NCBI RefSeq assembly: GCF_020216025.1
Contig: NZ_JAIWNC010000002.1
Coordinates: 310,001-374,000, forward strand
Length of the DNA: 64,000 bases
Source of the DNA: Jidongwangia harbinensis
GTDB lineage: Bacteria > Actinomycetota > Actinomycetes > Mycobacteriales > Micromonosporaceae
Direction of reading: 5' to 3'
Within the stretch, counting starts at the first letter, position 1. Each line of letters starts with the position of its first letter. The position numbers and the translations under genes were made by a program. Shown here in pieces: positions 8,619-17,685 of the stretch. Under the pieces are notes generated by a model. The model ran no database searches and was not told the DNA's origin. It was given only the letters and a program-made list of their open reading frames with translations.

Positions 8619-11600
8619 CCGCCGCCGTCCGGGACCGGGCCCCGGCCGCCGCCCCGCCCGCCGCGCCGGCCGGCACCCGCCGCCGCTACCTGGCACCCGC
8701 CGGGGCGCTGCTGCTGGTCGTGCTCGCCTTCCTGCAGCGCCCTGGCCGGACCACCTTCGACACCAAACTGGACCTCGCCGAGAACCCGGCCGGCTTCCTG
8801 GCCCGTGCCCTGCACCTGTGGAACCCGCAGGCCACCTCCGGCGAACTGCAGCAGCAGGCGTACGGCTACCTGTTCCCGATGGGACCGTTCTTCACCGCCG
8901 GGGACCTGCTCGGCGTACCCCCGTGGATCACCCAGCGGGCCTGGTGCGCGCTGCTGCTGTGCGCCGCGTACCTGGGTGTCCTGCTGCTGGCCGGGGCGCT
9001 GCGGATCGGCACCGGGCCGGGACGGGTGGTCGCCGCGCTCGGCTACGCCCTGGCGCCGCGGATGCTCACCGAGATCGGCCCGCTGTCCTCGGAGATGCTT
9101 CCCGTGGTCGCGCTGCCCTGGGTGCTGCTGCCGCTGGTCGCCGCGCGCCGGATCGGCTCGCCCCGCCGGGCCGCCGCGCTGTCCGCCCTCGCGGTGCTGG
9201 GCATGGGCGGGATCAACGCCGCCGCGGTGGTGATGGCGCTGGTGCTGCCCGGGCTGTGGCTGGTCACCCGGCGCTGGGACCGCCACCTGGCCGCGCTCGC
9301 CGCCTGGTGGTGCGCCTGCGTGGTCGCGGTCAGTCTGTGGTGGATCGCCCCGCTGCTGCTGTTCGGCCGGTACAGCCTGCCGTTCCTGGACTACATCGAG
9401 TCCGCCACCACGACCACCGCGGTCACCTCGCTGTTCCAGGCGGTCCGCGGCACCAACCAGTGGGGCGGGTACGTCGTGCAGGGCCAGCCGTGGTGGCCGG
9501 CCGGCTGGGTGCTGGTCGACCACCCGGCGCTGATGGCCGCGACCGCCCTGGTCGCCGCGGCCGGCCTGACCGGGCTGGCGCTGCGCGGACTGCCCGAGCG
9601 GCGGTTCCTGGTGATCGGCGCGCTGACCGGGCTGACGCTGCTCACCATGGGTTACGTCGGCGCGCTGGACAGCCCGTTCGCGCCGTACGTCCGGGACCTG
9701 CTCGACGGCCCGCTCGCGCCGCTGCGCAACGTGCACAAGTTCGAGCCGGTGCTCCGGCTGCCCCTGGTGCTCGGCCTCGCACACGCCGCGAGCCGGGTCC
9801 TGGTCCGCCGGCCGGTGCGGCTGCCGGCCGCCCCGGTGATCGCGCTGCTGCTGGTCGCCGCGACGGCGCCGGCCTGGCTGCTCCTGCTGCGTCCCGGGCC
9901 CGGCTGGCCGGCCGTGCCGGCGCACTGGAGTCAGGCGACCGCGTGGCTCGCCGCGCAGGACCCGCAGGCCCGCACGCTGGTCGTGCCCGGCTCCGGATTC
10001 GCCCAGCACACCTGGGGCCGCACGGTCGACGAACCGATCCAGCCGCTGGCCGGTGCGCCCTGGGCCACCCGGCACCAGATCCCGCTCGGCTCCGAGGGCA
10101 ACATCCGCCTGATGGACACGGTGGAGGCGGTGCTCGCCCAGGGCCGCGGGTCACCGGCGCTCGCCGACCTGCTCGCCCGCTCCGGCTACCGTTATTTGCT
10201 CCTCCGGCACGACCTGGACCGCCTCGCCTCCGGCGCACCGCCGATCGCGGTGGTACGCCGTGCGGTCGCCGGCTCGCCCGGACTGGTTCCGGCCGCCGCG
10301 TTCGGCCCGCGGGTCGGCCCCGGCGGCGCGGCGCCCAGCCCGGTCGACGCGGGCGTGTCCGTACCCTCGATCGAGATCTTCGCGGTGGACCGTCCGGTGC
10401 CGGCCGTGTCGGCGACCGCGCTGGCCGACGTGCCGGTGCTCAGCGGCGGCCCGGAGTCGCTGCTCGGGGTGCTGGAACAGCGACTGATCGACGGCCGGCA
10501 ACCGGTGCTGCTGGCCGGTGACGCCGCCGGCCCGCTCGGCGCGCCGGAGGCGGCCGGTCCGCGGATCGTCACCGACGGGCTGCGCCGGCGCGAGCTGAAC
10601 ATCGGCCGGATGCGCGACAACGTCAGCCACACCCTCTCCGCCGACGAGCGCACCCGCCAGGGCCGGGTCCGCAGCGACCTGCTGCCGTTCCGCGCGGACG
10701 GGCACCAGACGGTCGCCGCCTACCAGGGCATCCGGTCGGTGGAGGCGTCCAGCGGGGCGAGCTTCGCCGACTCGGTGGGCGCGACCGAGGTGTCCGCACT
10801 GCCGTTCGCGGCCCTGGACGGCGACCCGGCGACCGCCTGGCGTTCCGACCCCTACCTGCCGGGCGCCGGGCAGTGGCTGGAGGTCGTGCTGGACACCCCC
10901 CGGCGGATCACCGGGGTGACCGTCGACTTCGCCGACGACCTGCGGCTGGCGGCGCCGGTCGGCGTGGTGCGGGTGACCACCGACCAGGGCGTGGTGGACC
11001 GCGCGGTGCCGGCCACCGCCGGCCCGCACCGGCTGGCCACGCTGCCCGGCCTGACCACCACGGTCCGGGTGACCGTGCTGGCCCTGCGCGACGGCTACCA
11101 GGGCGGCGTCGCGCTGCGCGAACTCGGCATCGCCGGCCTGGCCGCGCAGCGCGGCCTGCGCGCACCGGCCGACGTCCCGGCCGGGACGTCGCCGGTGTAC
11201 GCGTTCGGCCGTGCGCCCCAGCAGCGCGGCGCCTGCCTGCCCGATCCCGGGGGCGTCCGCTGCGACCAGTTCCTGGCCCGCGCCGGCGAGGAGCCGCTGG
11301 GCCTGGACCGCTTCTTCGTGGCCCCCCGGGACGCCGCCTACGACCTGCGGCTGACCGCCCTGCCCCGGCCCGGCGGCACGCTGCCGCTGGCCCGGCCGGT
11401 GCGCGCGTCCGCGTCCACCGTGCTCACCGGCGACGTCACGGCCGGCGCGCACGCGGCGGTGGACGGCGACCCGGCCACCGCGTGGCTGGCCGAACCGACC
11501 GACCCCGTCCCGACGCTGCGGCTGTCCTGGGCCGGGACCCGTTCGCTGGACCGGATCCGGCTGGTCGCGCCGGCCCCGCCGGCCGCGGCGCGGCCGTCCC

Positions 11601-13543
11601 GGGTGCTGCTGCGCACGCCGGCCGGGGAGACGGTCACCGACGTCGGCCCGGACGGATGGGTGCGGTTCCCCCGGGTGCGGACCGACCGGATCGAGATCGC
11701 GATCACCACCACCGAACCGGTCGTCGCCGACCTGCGCGGCCGGGGCTGGCCGGCCCCGGCCGGGGCCGCCGAGATCGAGGTGCCCGCGCTCCGCGGCCGG
11801 CTCGCGCCGGCCGCCGGCGGCACCCCGCTCGCGGCGCCGTGCGGCACCGGGCCCGGCGTGGTGATCGACGGCGTGGACTACCCGACGTCGGTCTCCGGCA
11901 CGCTCGCCGACGTCCGGGCCGGCCGTCCGCTGCGGGTCCGCGTGTGCGACGACTTCGCCCGCGAGTCCGTGCAGCTCGCCGCGGGCGAACACCGGCTGCG
12001 GACGGTGCCGTCGGCCGGATTCGTGATGGAGTCGGCGGCGCTGGTCCGCGACGGCGCCGCGGCCACCCCGCCGGCCGTACGCCCCCGCCCGGTCGCCGTC
12101 GAGCGGTGGGAACCGGCCCGGCGGCAGGTGACCGTCGGCGCCGGACCCGCGGCGCTGCTCGTGGTGCCGGAGAACCTCAACGCGGGCTGGGCCGCCACCC
12201 TGGACGGCCGGCGGCTGCGCCCGGCGCGGGTGGACGGCTGGCAGCAGGCGTTCGTCGTACCGGCCGGCGCGGGCGGCACGGTCACGCTGCGGTTCACCCC
12301 GGACGGCCCGTACCGCGGCGGGCTCGCGGCCGGTGCGGCGTGCGTGCTGCTGACCGGGCTGGCCGCACTCGTGCCGGCGCGGCGCCGCCACCCGGCGCCC
12401 GGGGTGGCGCCGCGCCCGCCGCGGGCCGTACCCGGTGGTGGCTGGTGGATCGTGCTGCCGCTGCTGGGGCTGGCGGTCGCGCTCGGCGGCGCGGCCGGCG
12501 CGGCCCTGCTGCTGGCCGCGCTCATCGTGCGGCAGCTGCGGCCCGGCGCGCTGCCCTACCTGGTGCTCGGCTGTGCCCTGGCCGGCGTCGCGGTGGCCGT
12601 CGCCGGGCGCCTGCTCGGCCACGGGCAGGAGTGGGCGTACGGCGCGGTGGTGCAGGTGGCCCTGCTGGCGGCGGCCGGTGCCGTGGCGGCCGGTGTCGCG
12701 CCCGCGGCCGGCCGGCCACCCGAGACGGCACCGCCGGACGGGCCGGTCGCGGTGCCGCACCGGGCGACGCTGACCCGTTCGGTCCGGCTGTTCCGGGCCT
12801 TCCTGGTCGAGCAGACCGACCCGGACCGGTTCTACTCGCTGCTCGCCGTGGACTCGGTGCGCCAGCTCGGGTCGTATGTGGACCTGGCCGGTGCCCGGGT
12901 GCTCGACGTGGGCGGCGGTCCCGGCTACTTCGCGACCGAGTTCCGGCGTGCCGGGGCGGCGTACGTCGGCGTCGATCCGGCGGTCGGGGACTTCGCCGCG
13001 GCCGGTGCCGCGGTCGCCGGGATGGTGCGCGGCAGCGGCACCGCGCTGCCGGTCCGGTCCGGCGCGGTGGACGTCTGCTACTCGTCCAACGTGCTGGAAC
13101 ACGTCGCGGACCCGGAGGCGATGCTCGACGAGATGGTCCGGGTGACCCGCCCGGGCGGCACGGTCTTCGTGTCGTTCACGCCGTGGCTGTCGCCGTGGGG
13201 CGGGCACGAGACCGCGCCCTGGCATCTGCTCGGCGGCGACCGGGCCCGGCGGCGCTACCTGCGGCGTCACGGCCGCGAGCCGAAGAACCGCTTCGGTGAG
13301 ACGTTGTTCCCGGTCAGCGCGGCGCGGGCGATGCGCTGGGCCCGGGCGGCCCGCCGCGCCGGCACGGTCACGGTGGTCGACGTGCTGCCGCGCTACCACC
13401 CGTGGTGGGCCCGGTGGGTGGCCCGGGTGCCGGGGCTGCGGGAGTCGCTGACGTGGAACTTCACGGCGGTGCTCCGCTGCCGTCCGGGACCGTCGACAAA
13501 GGCCGAACAAACAGATTCCGAACAGGTCTCGCTTCACAAGTGA
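8615..13543 (+). CDS. aftD: AftD-like alpha-(1->3)-arabinofuranosyltransferase fused to a SAM methyltransferase
   Basis: 1642 residues; the real start is ATG 8615 inside the preceding stop. Residues 1 to about 430 form the polytopic GT-C domain (DTKLDLAENPAGFLARALHL early loop, NVHKFEP motif) of AftD, which adds branching arabinofuranose from decaprenyl-phosphoarabinose. The long external part has two F5/8-type-C-like carbohydrate-binding modules (about 708-830 and 928-1030), then about four TM helices (1232-1365). Unusually, a class I methyltransferase follows from about 1384 to the end: motif I VLDVGGGPGYFA near 1428 and VGVDP near 1451, then SSNVLEHVADPE. The methyltransferase part closely resembles my recollection of stand-alone Rv0224c. 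With an even TM count it may be cytoplasmic, but topology needs checking. Confidence 0.85.
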   Translation: MTAAVRDRAPAAAPPAAPAGTRRRYLAPAGALLLVVLAFLQRPGRTTFDTKLDLAENPAGFLARALHLWNPQATSGELQQQAYGYLFPMGPFFTAGDLLGVPPWITQRAWCALLLCAAYLGVLLLAGALRIGTGPGRVVAALGYALAPRMLTEIGPLSSEMLPVVALPWVLLPLVAARRIGSPRRAAALSALAVLGMGGINAAAVVMALVLPGLWLVTRRWDRHLAALAAWWCACVVAVSLWWIAPLLLFGRYSLPFLDYIESATTTTAVTSLFQAVRGTNQWGGYVVQGQPWWPAGWVLVDHPALMAATALVAAAGLTGLALRGLPERRFLVIGALTGLTLLTMGYVGALDSPFAPYVRDLLDGPLAPLRNVHKFEPVLRLPLVLGLAHAASRVLVRRPVRLPAAPVIALLLVAATAPAWLLLLRPGPGWPAVPAHWSQATAWLAAQDPQARTLVVPGSGFAQHTWGRTVDEPIQPLAGAPWATRHQIPLGSEGNIRLMDTVEAVLAQGRGSPALADLLARSGYRYLLLRHDLDRLASGAPPIAVVRRAVAGSPGLVPAAAFGPRVGPGGAAPSPVDAGVSVPSIEIFAVDRPVPAVSATALADVPVLSGGPESLLGVLEQRLIDGRQPVLLAGDAAGPLGAPEAAGPRIVTDGLRRRELNIGRMRDNVSHTLSADERTRQGRVRSDLLPFRADGHQTVAAYQGIRSVEASSGASFADSVGATEVSALPFAALDGDPATAWRSDPYLPGAGQWLEVVLDTPRRITGVTVDFADDLRLAAPVGVVRVTTDQGVVDRAVPATAGPHRLATLPGLTTTVRVTVLALRDGYQGGVALRELGIAGLAAQRGLRAPADVPAGTSPVYAFGRAPQQRGACLPDPGGVRCDQFLARAGEEPLGLDRFFVAPRDAAYDLRLTALPRPGGTLPLARPVRASASTVLTGDVTAGAHAAVDGDPATAWLAEPTDPVPTLRLSWAGTRSLDRIRLVAPAPPAAARPSRVLLRTPAGETVTDVGPDGWVRFPRVRTDRIEIAITTTEPVVADLRGRGWPAPAGAAEIEVPALRGRLAPAAGGTPLAAPCGTGPGVVIDGVDYPTSVSGTLADVRAGRPLRVRVCDDFARESVQLAAGEHRLRTVPSAGFVMESAALVRDGAAATPPAVRPRPVAVERWEPARRQVTVGAGPAALLVVPENLNAGWAATLDGRRLRPARVDGWQQAFVVPAGAGGTVTLRFTPDGPYRGGLAAGAACVLLTGLAALVPARRRHPAPGVAPRPPRAVPGGGWWIVLPLLGLAVALGGAAGAALLLAALIVRQLRPGALPYLVLGCALAGVAVAVAGRLLGHGQEWAYGAVVQVALLAAAGAVAAGVAPAAGRPPETAPPDGPVAVPHRATLTRSVRLFRAFLVEQTDPDRFYSLLAVDSVRQLGSYVDLAGARVLDVGGGPGYFATEFRRAGAAYVGVDPAVGDFAAAGAAVAGMVRGSGTALPVRSGAVDVCYSSNVLEHVADPEAMLDEMVRVTRPGGTVFVSFTPWLSPWGGHETAPWHLLGGDRARRRYLRRHGREPKNRFGETLFPVSAARAMRWARAARRAGTVTVVDVLPRYHPWWARWVARVPGLRESLTWNFTAVLRCRPGPSTKAEQTDSEQVSLHK

Positions 13544-13586
13544 CTCAGTAGTAACCTTCCGCCAGCCGGCAGGTTACCACCGAGTC
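13541..13586 (+). terminator. Two-tier hairpin between aftD and DUF3068 genes
   Basis: GTAACCT (13551-13557) pairs perfectly with AGGTTAC (13571-13577) around a 13-base loop, and an outer pair TGACTC (13541-13546) / GAGTCA (13581-13586) extends it across a 4-base internal loop. The outer arm contains the aftD stop codon. There is no U-tract, so it may be a partial terminator, an RNA-stability element or a protein-binding site rather than a classical terminator. Confidence 0.45.
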
Positions 13587-13602
13587 ATTCCGTGGAGGCA
13601 CC

Positions 13603-14667
13603 ATGAGGTCCCGCGTCGTCGCCGCCGTACTGATCGGACTCGGCGTACTCGCGCTGGTGTTCGCCGGTGGCCTGGCTTTCGTGGTGGAGCCCCGGGTCGC
13701 TCAGCTGCCGTACGACATGAAACTCACCCAGTCGGTGGCCGAGGCGCCCGACGCGCGCTTCCTGCAGATCACCAAGGGCGTCGCGAAGGTGGAGAGCGGA
13801 ACGCTGCGCTCGACGGTGACCGTGCAGCCGGACCCGAAGGCCACCGCCGACCTGGAGGGGCCGCTCGACGGCAGCGCCATGGTGTGGCTGGCCGGCCAGG
13901 AGGTGGTGCGCACCGACACCAACGCGGTGGTGAGCGCGTACAGCACGTCGCTGGCGGTGGACCGGCGCACCGGGGCGGCCCGGCCGTGGAACAAGCACTG
14001 GCTGGACACCGGCAGCGACCGGCAGACCGTGCAGTACTCCGGCCACATGTACAAGTTCCCGTTCGGCACCGAGCGTAGGACCTACGACATCTTCGACCGC
14101 GACATCCTCGCCACCCGGCCGGCCCGGTTCGTGGGCACCGAGCGGATCGAGGGGCTGGAGACGTACCGGTTCGTCCAGGAGATCCGCGACGGTCGCCAGC
14201 GGCTGCCGGAGGACCGGCTCAAGGTGCTGCTCGGCCAACTGCTGCGCGGTGCCACCGCGGGCGAGGTGCACTACGGCAACACCCGCACGGTATGGGTGGA
14301 ACCGACCACCGGCCAGTTCATCAAGGTGGAGGAACGGCAGAACAAGTCGCTGGTGGCCGGCGACGGCCGGTCGGTGGTGATCCTCGACGCGGTGTTCACG
14401 TACACCGACGACACGGTCCGCAAGGCGGCCGAGACGTCCGGCGCCAACCAGGGACGGCTGCTCCTGGTCGGCGTGTACGCGCCGATCGGCCTGGCCGTCC
14501 TGGGCCTGCTGCTGGTGGCCGCCGGGATCGTGCTGGCGGTCCGCCGCCTGCGCCGGTCCGGAGCCGAGGTGCCGGCCGGGTCCCGGCGCCGCGCCCGGCA
14601 CGCGGCGCCGCCGTCCCCGGACGATGCGGAGGCCGCCCGCCCCGGCGAGTCGGTCGGCTCGTCCTGA
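13603..14667 (+). CDS. DUF3068 membrane-anchored protein
   Basis: 354 residues with TM helices at both ends (about 4-27 and 286-312) enclosing a large extracytoplasmic domain, followed by a basic cytoplasmic tail. The arrangement and motifs (VVEPRVAQLPYD, VDRRTGAARPWNKHWLDT) match DUF3068, a family sometimes annotated as PorA-like and represented in mycobacteria by Rv0227c (from memory). RBS GGAGG lies just ahead of ATG 13603. Located directly after the aftD-type gene, it probably belongs to the same envelope-polysaccharide machinery; biochemical function is unknown. Confidence 0.8.
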   Translation: MRSRVVAAVLIGLGVLALVFAGGLAFVVEPRVAQLPYDMKLTQSVAEAPDARFLQITKGVAKVESGTLRSTVTVQPDPKATADLEGPLDGSAMVWLAGQEVVRTDTNAVVSAYSTSLAVDRRTGAARPWNKHWLDTGSDRQTVQYSGHMYKFPFGTERRTYDIFDRDILATRPARFVGTERIEGLETYRFVQEIRDGRQRLPEDRLKVLLGQLLRGATAGEVHYGNTRTVWVEPTTGQFIKVEERQNKSLVAGDGRSVVILDAVFTYTDDTVRKAAETSGANQGRLLLVGVYAPIGLAVLGLLLVAAGIVLAVRRLRRSGAEVPAGSRRRARHAAPPSPDDAEAARPGESVGSS

Positions 14668-14695
14668 CCCCGCCCGCGCCGGAGGTGTGTCCATC

Positions 14696-15907
14696 ATGGA
14701 GTTCTGGCTCGATCTGAACGCCGAACAGCAGGACCTGCGGGAGTGGGTGCACGGTTTCGCCGAGGGGGTGGTCCGCCCCGCCGCCGCCGAGTGGGACGAG
14801 CGCGAGGAGACGCCCTGGCCGGTGATCCAGGAGGCGGCGAAGATCGGCCTCTACGGTTTCGAGTTCCTGGCCGGCGCGTGGTCCGATCCGACCGGCCTGT
14901 CGCTGCCGCTGGCGAACGAGGAACTGTTCTGGGGCGACGGCGGCATCGGAATGGCGATCAGCGGCACCTCGCTCGCGGTCGCCGCGATCTACGGCTCCGG
15001 CACCCCGGAGCAGCTCGTCGAGTGGGTGCCGCAGTGCTTCGGTGACGCGGCCGCCCCGCTGCTCGGGGCGTTCTGCACCACCGAGCCGGAGGCCGGCTCG
15101 GACGTCGGCGCGATGCGTACCCGGGCGGTGTACGACCTGGCGAAGGACGAGTGGGTCCTGACCGGACAGAAGGCGTACGCCACCAACGGCGGCATCGCCA
15201 ACGTGCACGTGGTCACCGCCTCGGTCGACCCGGAGCTCGGCACCCGCGGCCAGGCCGCCTTCGTGGTACCGCCCGGCACCGCCGGCCTGGCCGCCACCCG
15301 GAAACTCCGCAAGCTCGGCCTGCGGGCCTCGCACACCGCGGACGTCTTCCTGGACGGCGTCCGGGTGCCCGGAAGCTGCCTGCTCGGCGGCCGGGAGGCC
15401 CTGGACGAGCGGCTGGCCCGGGCCCGGTCCGGCCGGCGGGCCAGCCGGCAGGCCGCGATGCGCACGTTCGAGCTGTCCCGCCCGGCGGTCGGCGCGCAGG
15501 CGATCGGCATCGCCCGCGCCGCCTACGAATACGCGCTGGAGTACGCGAAGACCCGGGTCCAGTTCGGCCGTCCGATCATCGAGAACCAGGCCGTCGCGTT
15601 CGCCCTCGCGGACATGCGCACGGAGATCGACGCCGCCCGGCTGCTGGTGTGGCGGGCCGCGTGGATGGGCCGCAACGACCGCCGGTTCACCGCCGGCGAG
15701 GGCTCGATGTCCAAGCTGAAGGCCGGCGAGGTGGCCGTCGCGGTCACCGAGAAGGCGGTGCAGATCCTCGGCGGGGCCGGCTATCTGCGCGACCATCCGG
15801 TCGAGCGGATGTTCCGGGACGCCAAGATCTACACCATCTTCGAGGGTACGTCGGAGATCCAGCGCCTGGTCATCGCGCGCGCCATCTCCGGCATGCCGCT
15901 CCGCTGA
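14696..15907 (+). CDS. Acyl-CoA dehydrogenase
   Basis: FAD-dependent alpha,beta-dehydrogenation of an acyl-CoA thioester. Start ATG 14696 is preceded by GGAGGTGTG. The 403-residue protein has the FAD-binding CTTEPEAGSDVG motif (about 129-140), the substrate-binding C-terminal helical domain with LGGAGYLRDHPVERMFRDAK, and the catalytic base Glu383 in YTIFEGTSEIQ. Length and motif order are those of short/medium-chain or branched-chain enzymes. It is 28 bases from the DUF3068 stop, so could share the transcript, but no functional link to arabinan synthesis is evident. Confidence 0.92.
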   Translation: MEFWLDLNAEQQDLREWVHGFAEGVVRPAAAEWDEREETPWPVIQEAAKIGLYGFEFLAGAWSDPTGLSLPLANEELFWGDGGIGMAISGTSLAVAAIYGSGTPEQLVEWVPQCFGDAAAPLLGAFCTTEPEAGSDVGAMRTRAVYDLAKDEWVLTGQKAYATNGGIANVHVVTASVDPELGTRGQAAFVVPPGTAGLAATRKLRKLGLRASHTADVFLDGVRVPGSCLLGGREALDERLARARSGRRASRQAAMRTFELSRPAVGAQAIGIARAAYEYALEYAKTRVQFGRPIIENQAVAFALADMRTEIDAARLLVWRAAWMGRNDRRFTAGEGSMSKLKAGEVAVAVTEKAVQILGGAGYLRDHPVERMFRDAKIYTIFEGTSEIQRLVIARAISGMPLR

Positions 15908-15915
15908 CCGAGCTT

Positions 15916-15936
15916 CACCACGAGGCCGCCGTGGTG
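15916..15936 (+). terminator. Hairpin after acyl-CoA dehydrogenase gene
   Basis: CACCACG (15916-15922) and CGTGGTG (15930-15936) form a 7-bp stem with a 7-base loop, nine bases past the stop codon. There is no U-run, as is common in GC-rich actinobacteria. Confidence 0.45.
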
Positions 15937-16078
15937 CCGGGGGCGGGCGGCGAGCCCTCCTGGACCGGTGCCCGGAACCGGCCGCCGCCGGCCTCGTGCG
16001 TTCGTTCGCCGACACGGTGACCGGCCTGCGCATTCCAGCAAAAGCGGCGCCATGCGTTCTGCCTCGAGCAGGTTTGCA

Positions 16079-16109
16079 TTGACACATGGTGGTGCGTTGT
16101 TGTTACGAT
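16079..16109 (+). promoter_or_regulatory. Sigma70-type promoter for the matrixin operon
   Basis: TTGACA at 16079-16084 and TACGAT at 16104-16109, spacer 19 bases (or TTACGA with 18). This is the only good promoter match in the 359-base non-coding stretch 15908-16266, which otherwise holds the hairpin at 15916 and a presumed 5' leader of about 150 bases. The stretch is visibly richer in A/T than the surroundings. Confidence 0.5.
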
Positions 16110-16266
16110 CCATTGACGTTAGTCACGGGGTGCCAATGGAGCTCCAGTATTGTGACCCGTGCGTGTCGCGCATGCGCAATCTTGTCCGGCAAAGGTAACG
16201 GACGACCGTGTCATCGACATGAATCGCGTACGTCTGCCGAAGGCGGAAACGTGGGAAGGGTGCACT

Positions 16267-16833
16267 GTGCGCAAAATTCTGTGGTCCGCCGTTGTCGTGG
16301 CTACGACAACCGCATTATCAATCCTCAATCCCGGCGTGGCGAGCGCCGCGGTTCCGCCACCGATCGGGTGCCGGTACGTCGGAAGTGATCCGACGATCAA
16401 CATCGCCTACGGCGCGCCGCTGGCCGAGGCCTACCGGTACGCGGCCGTGGACGCCGCGAACCGGTGGAACCGCACGCCGGCACCGGGGCAGTTCCGCGTC
16501 CAGCAGACCGGGGCGAACATCCGCGTGTTCTCGTTCACCAGCCAGGAGTCCTGGTGGGCGCAGGTCGCGACACCGCTGATCTCCGAATGCACCAACGGCT
16601 ACTGGCCGCGCACCGTGGAAATTGAATTCAACCATCGCATGATGGATGGCTTCTCCACGTATCAGAAAAGCGTCGTCGCCGTCCATGAACTCGGGCACGC
16701 ATACGGGCTCGATCACGTCGAAATGAATTGCGCCGGCCGCCCGTCGGTCATGGAGCAGGGGACGGAGAAATTCTCCTGCCCGTTGTCGCCGCCGTGGAAC
16801 GACGACGTAATCGGTGTCCAGAACATCTACTGA
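16267..16833 (+). CDS. Secreted matrixin-like zinc metalloprotease
   Basis: 188 residues from GTG 16267, chosen because GGGAAGGG lies 5-6 bases upstream and the reading frame then begins with a clean signal peptide (MRKILWSAVV..., cleavage after about residue 27 at VASA|AVPPP). The zinc-binding signature HELGHAYGLDH is at residues 140-150 and a Met-turn (SVMEQG) follows, defining a metzincin of the matrixin/M10 type. Four or five Cys may form disulfides. Codon use is less GC-biased than in neighbours (for example the run around 16620-16690). It is 12 bases upstream of the lipoprotein gene, so the two are probably co-expressed. Substrate unknown. Confidence 0.85.
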   Translation: MRKILWSAVVVATTTALSILNPGVASAAVPPPIGCRYVGSDPTINIAYGAPLAEAYRYAAVDAANRWNRTPAPGQFRVQQTGANIRVFSFTSQESWWAQVATPLISECTNGYWPRTVEIEFNHRMMDGFSTYQKSVVAVHELGHAYGLDHVEMNCAGRPSVMEQGTEKFSCPLSPPWNDDVIGVQNIY

Positions 16834-16845
16834 CGAGGCGGGGTC

Positions 16846-17406
16846 ATGAGACGCACAACAATTTTGACGACACTCCTCGCGGCTTCCCTTTCCCTGGCCG
16901 CGTGTGGGGACGGCAGCCGCGCCGAGGCGCCCCGATCGGCGATATTCGACGGGCCGGTCTATGCCTCCGTCGCCGAGCTGGACGCCGACGCCGACGCCGT
17001 CGCGATCGGTAGCGCGACCGCCGTACACGGCCGGCTGACGGAGGGCGAGCTGTACGGCGCGGCCAAGCTGGGCGGGGCCGAGGGCCTGCCGATCGCGCTG
17101 TACGAGGTCCAGGTCAAGAACACGATCAAGGGGGCCGCCGCACGGACCATCCTGGTCACGCGGATCGACCAGCGACGGCTCGCCACGGCGGAGCAGACCG
17201 TCTTCCCGTTGCACCGGGACCTGATGTTCTTCCTGCGGGACACGGCGACGACGCTGGATGGCATGCCGGTCTATTCGGTGGTCGGCATGGACCAGGGTTG
17301 GTTGCGGATCGCCGAGGGCAGGCTGCACGCGGTGTCCAGGACGAACGGCAAGGCAGGGCCCGGCGACGGGCAGACGGTCGTCGCGGTGGCGGCGTCGGTC
17401 CGCTGA
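16846..17406 (+). CDS. Hypothetical lipoprotein
   Basis: 186 residues with a lipoprotein signal (MRRTTILTTLLAASLSLAAC; lipobox LAAC, Cys20). The mature part begins with a polar linker and contains a beta-rich region (VYASVAELDADADAVAIGSA...) and a hydrophobic LMFFLRDTA segment. I recognise no family with certainty; the pattern of a value that is checked against a reported limit resembles small actinobacterial lipoproteins of unknown role. RBS GAGGCGGGG. It follows the matrixin gene by 12 bases and is followed by a strong hairpin, so this is a two-gene unit; it may act with or protect against the protease. Confidence 0.7.
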   Translation: MRRTTILTTLLAASLSLAACGDGSRAEAPRSAIFDGPVYASVAELDADADAVAIGSATAVHGRLTEGELYGAAKLGGAEGLPIALYEVQVKNTIKGAAARTILVTRIDQRRLATAEQTVFPLHRDLMFFLRDTATTLDGMPVYSVVGMDQGWLRIAEGRLHAVSRTNGKAGPGDGQTVVAVAASVR

Positions 17407-17430
17407 CCCGGACCGTCCACCGGACCTCTC

Positions 17431-17457
17431 CCGTCGCGCGCCCGCCGCGCGCGACGG
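17431..17457 (+). terminator. Strong GC hairpin after the lipoprotein gene
   Basis: CCGTCGCGCG (17431-17440) pairs perfectly with CGCGCGACGG (17448-17457), a 10-bp stem with a 7-base loop, 25 bases past the stop. No U-tract follows. Confidence 0.55.
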
Positions 17458-17685
17458 CGAGGGGCCGGTGACGGCCGGGTCGGGGTGCGCGCCGCACGTC
17501 GGCGGCGCGGCCGGCGTCGGTGCCCACCGTCGACCCGGAGCGGAACGGTTACCGGCGCCAGCGCCTCCTCCAGCGCGGCCACCGCGGGCAGCACCGCCTC
17601 GCGGGATCCGGCTGTCGCGGATGTCCCGGGAACCTGTCGTCACGATCCAAGCCCGGGTCCAGTTGATCTTCCTAGTCTTCTCGCC

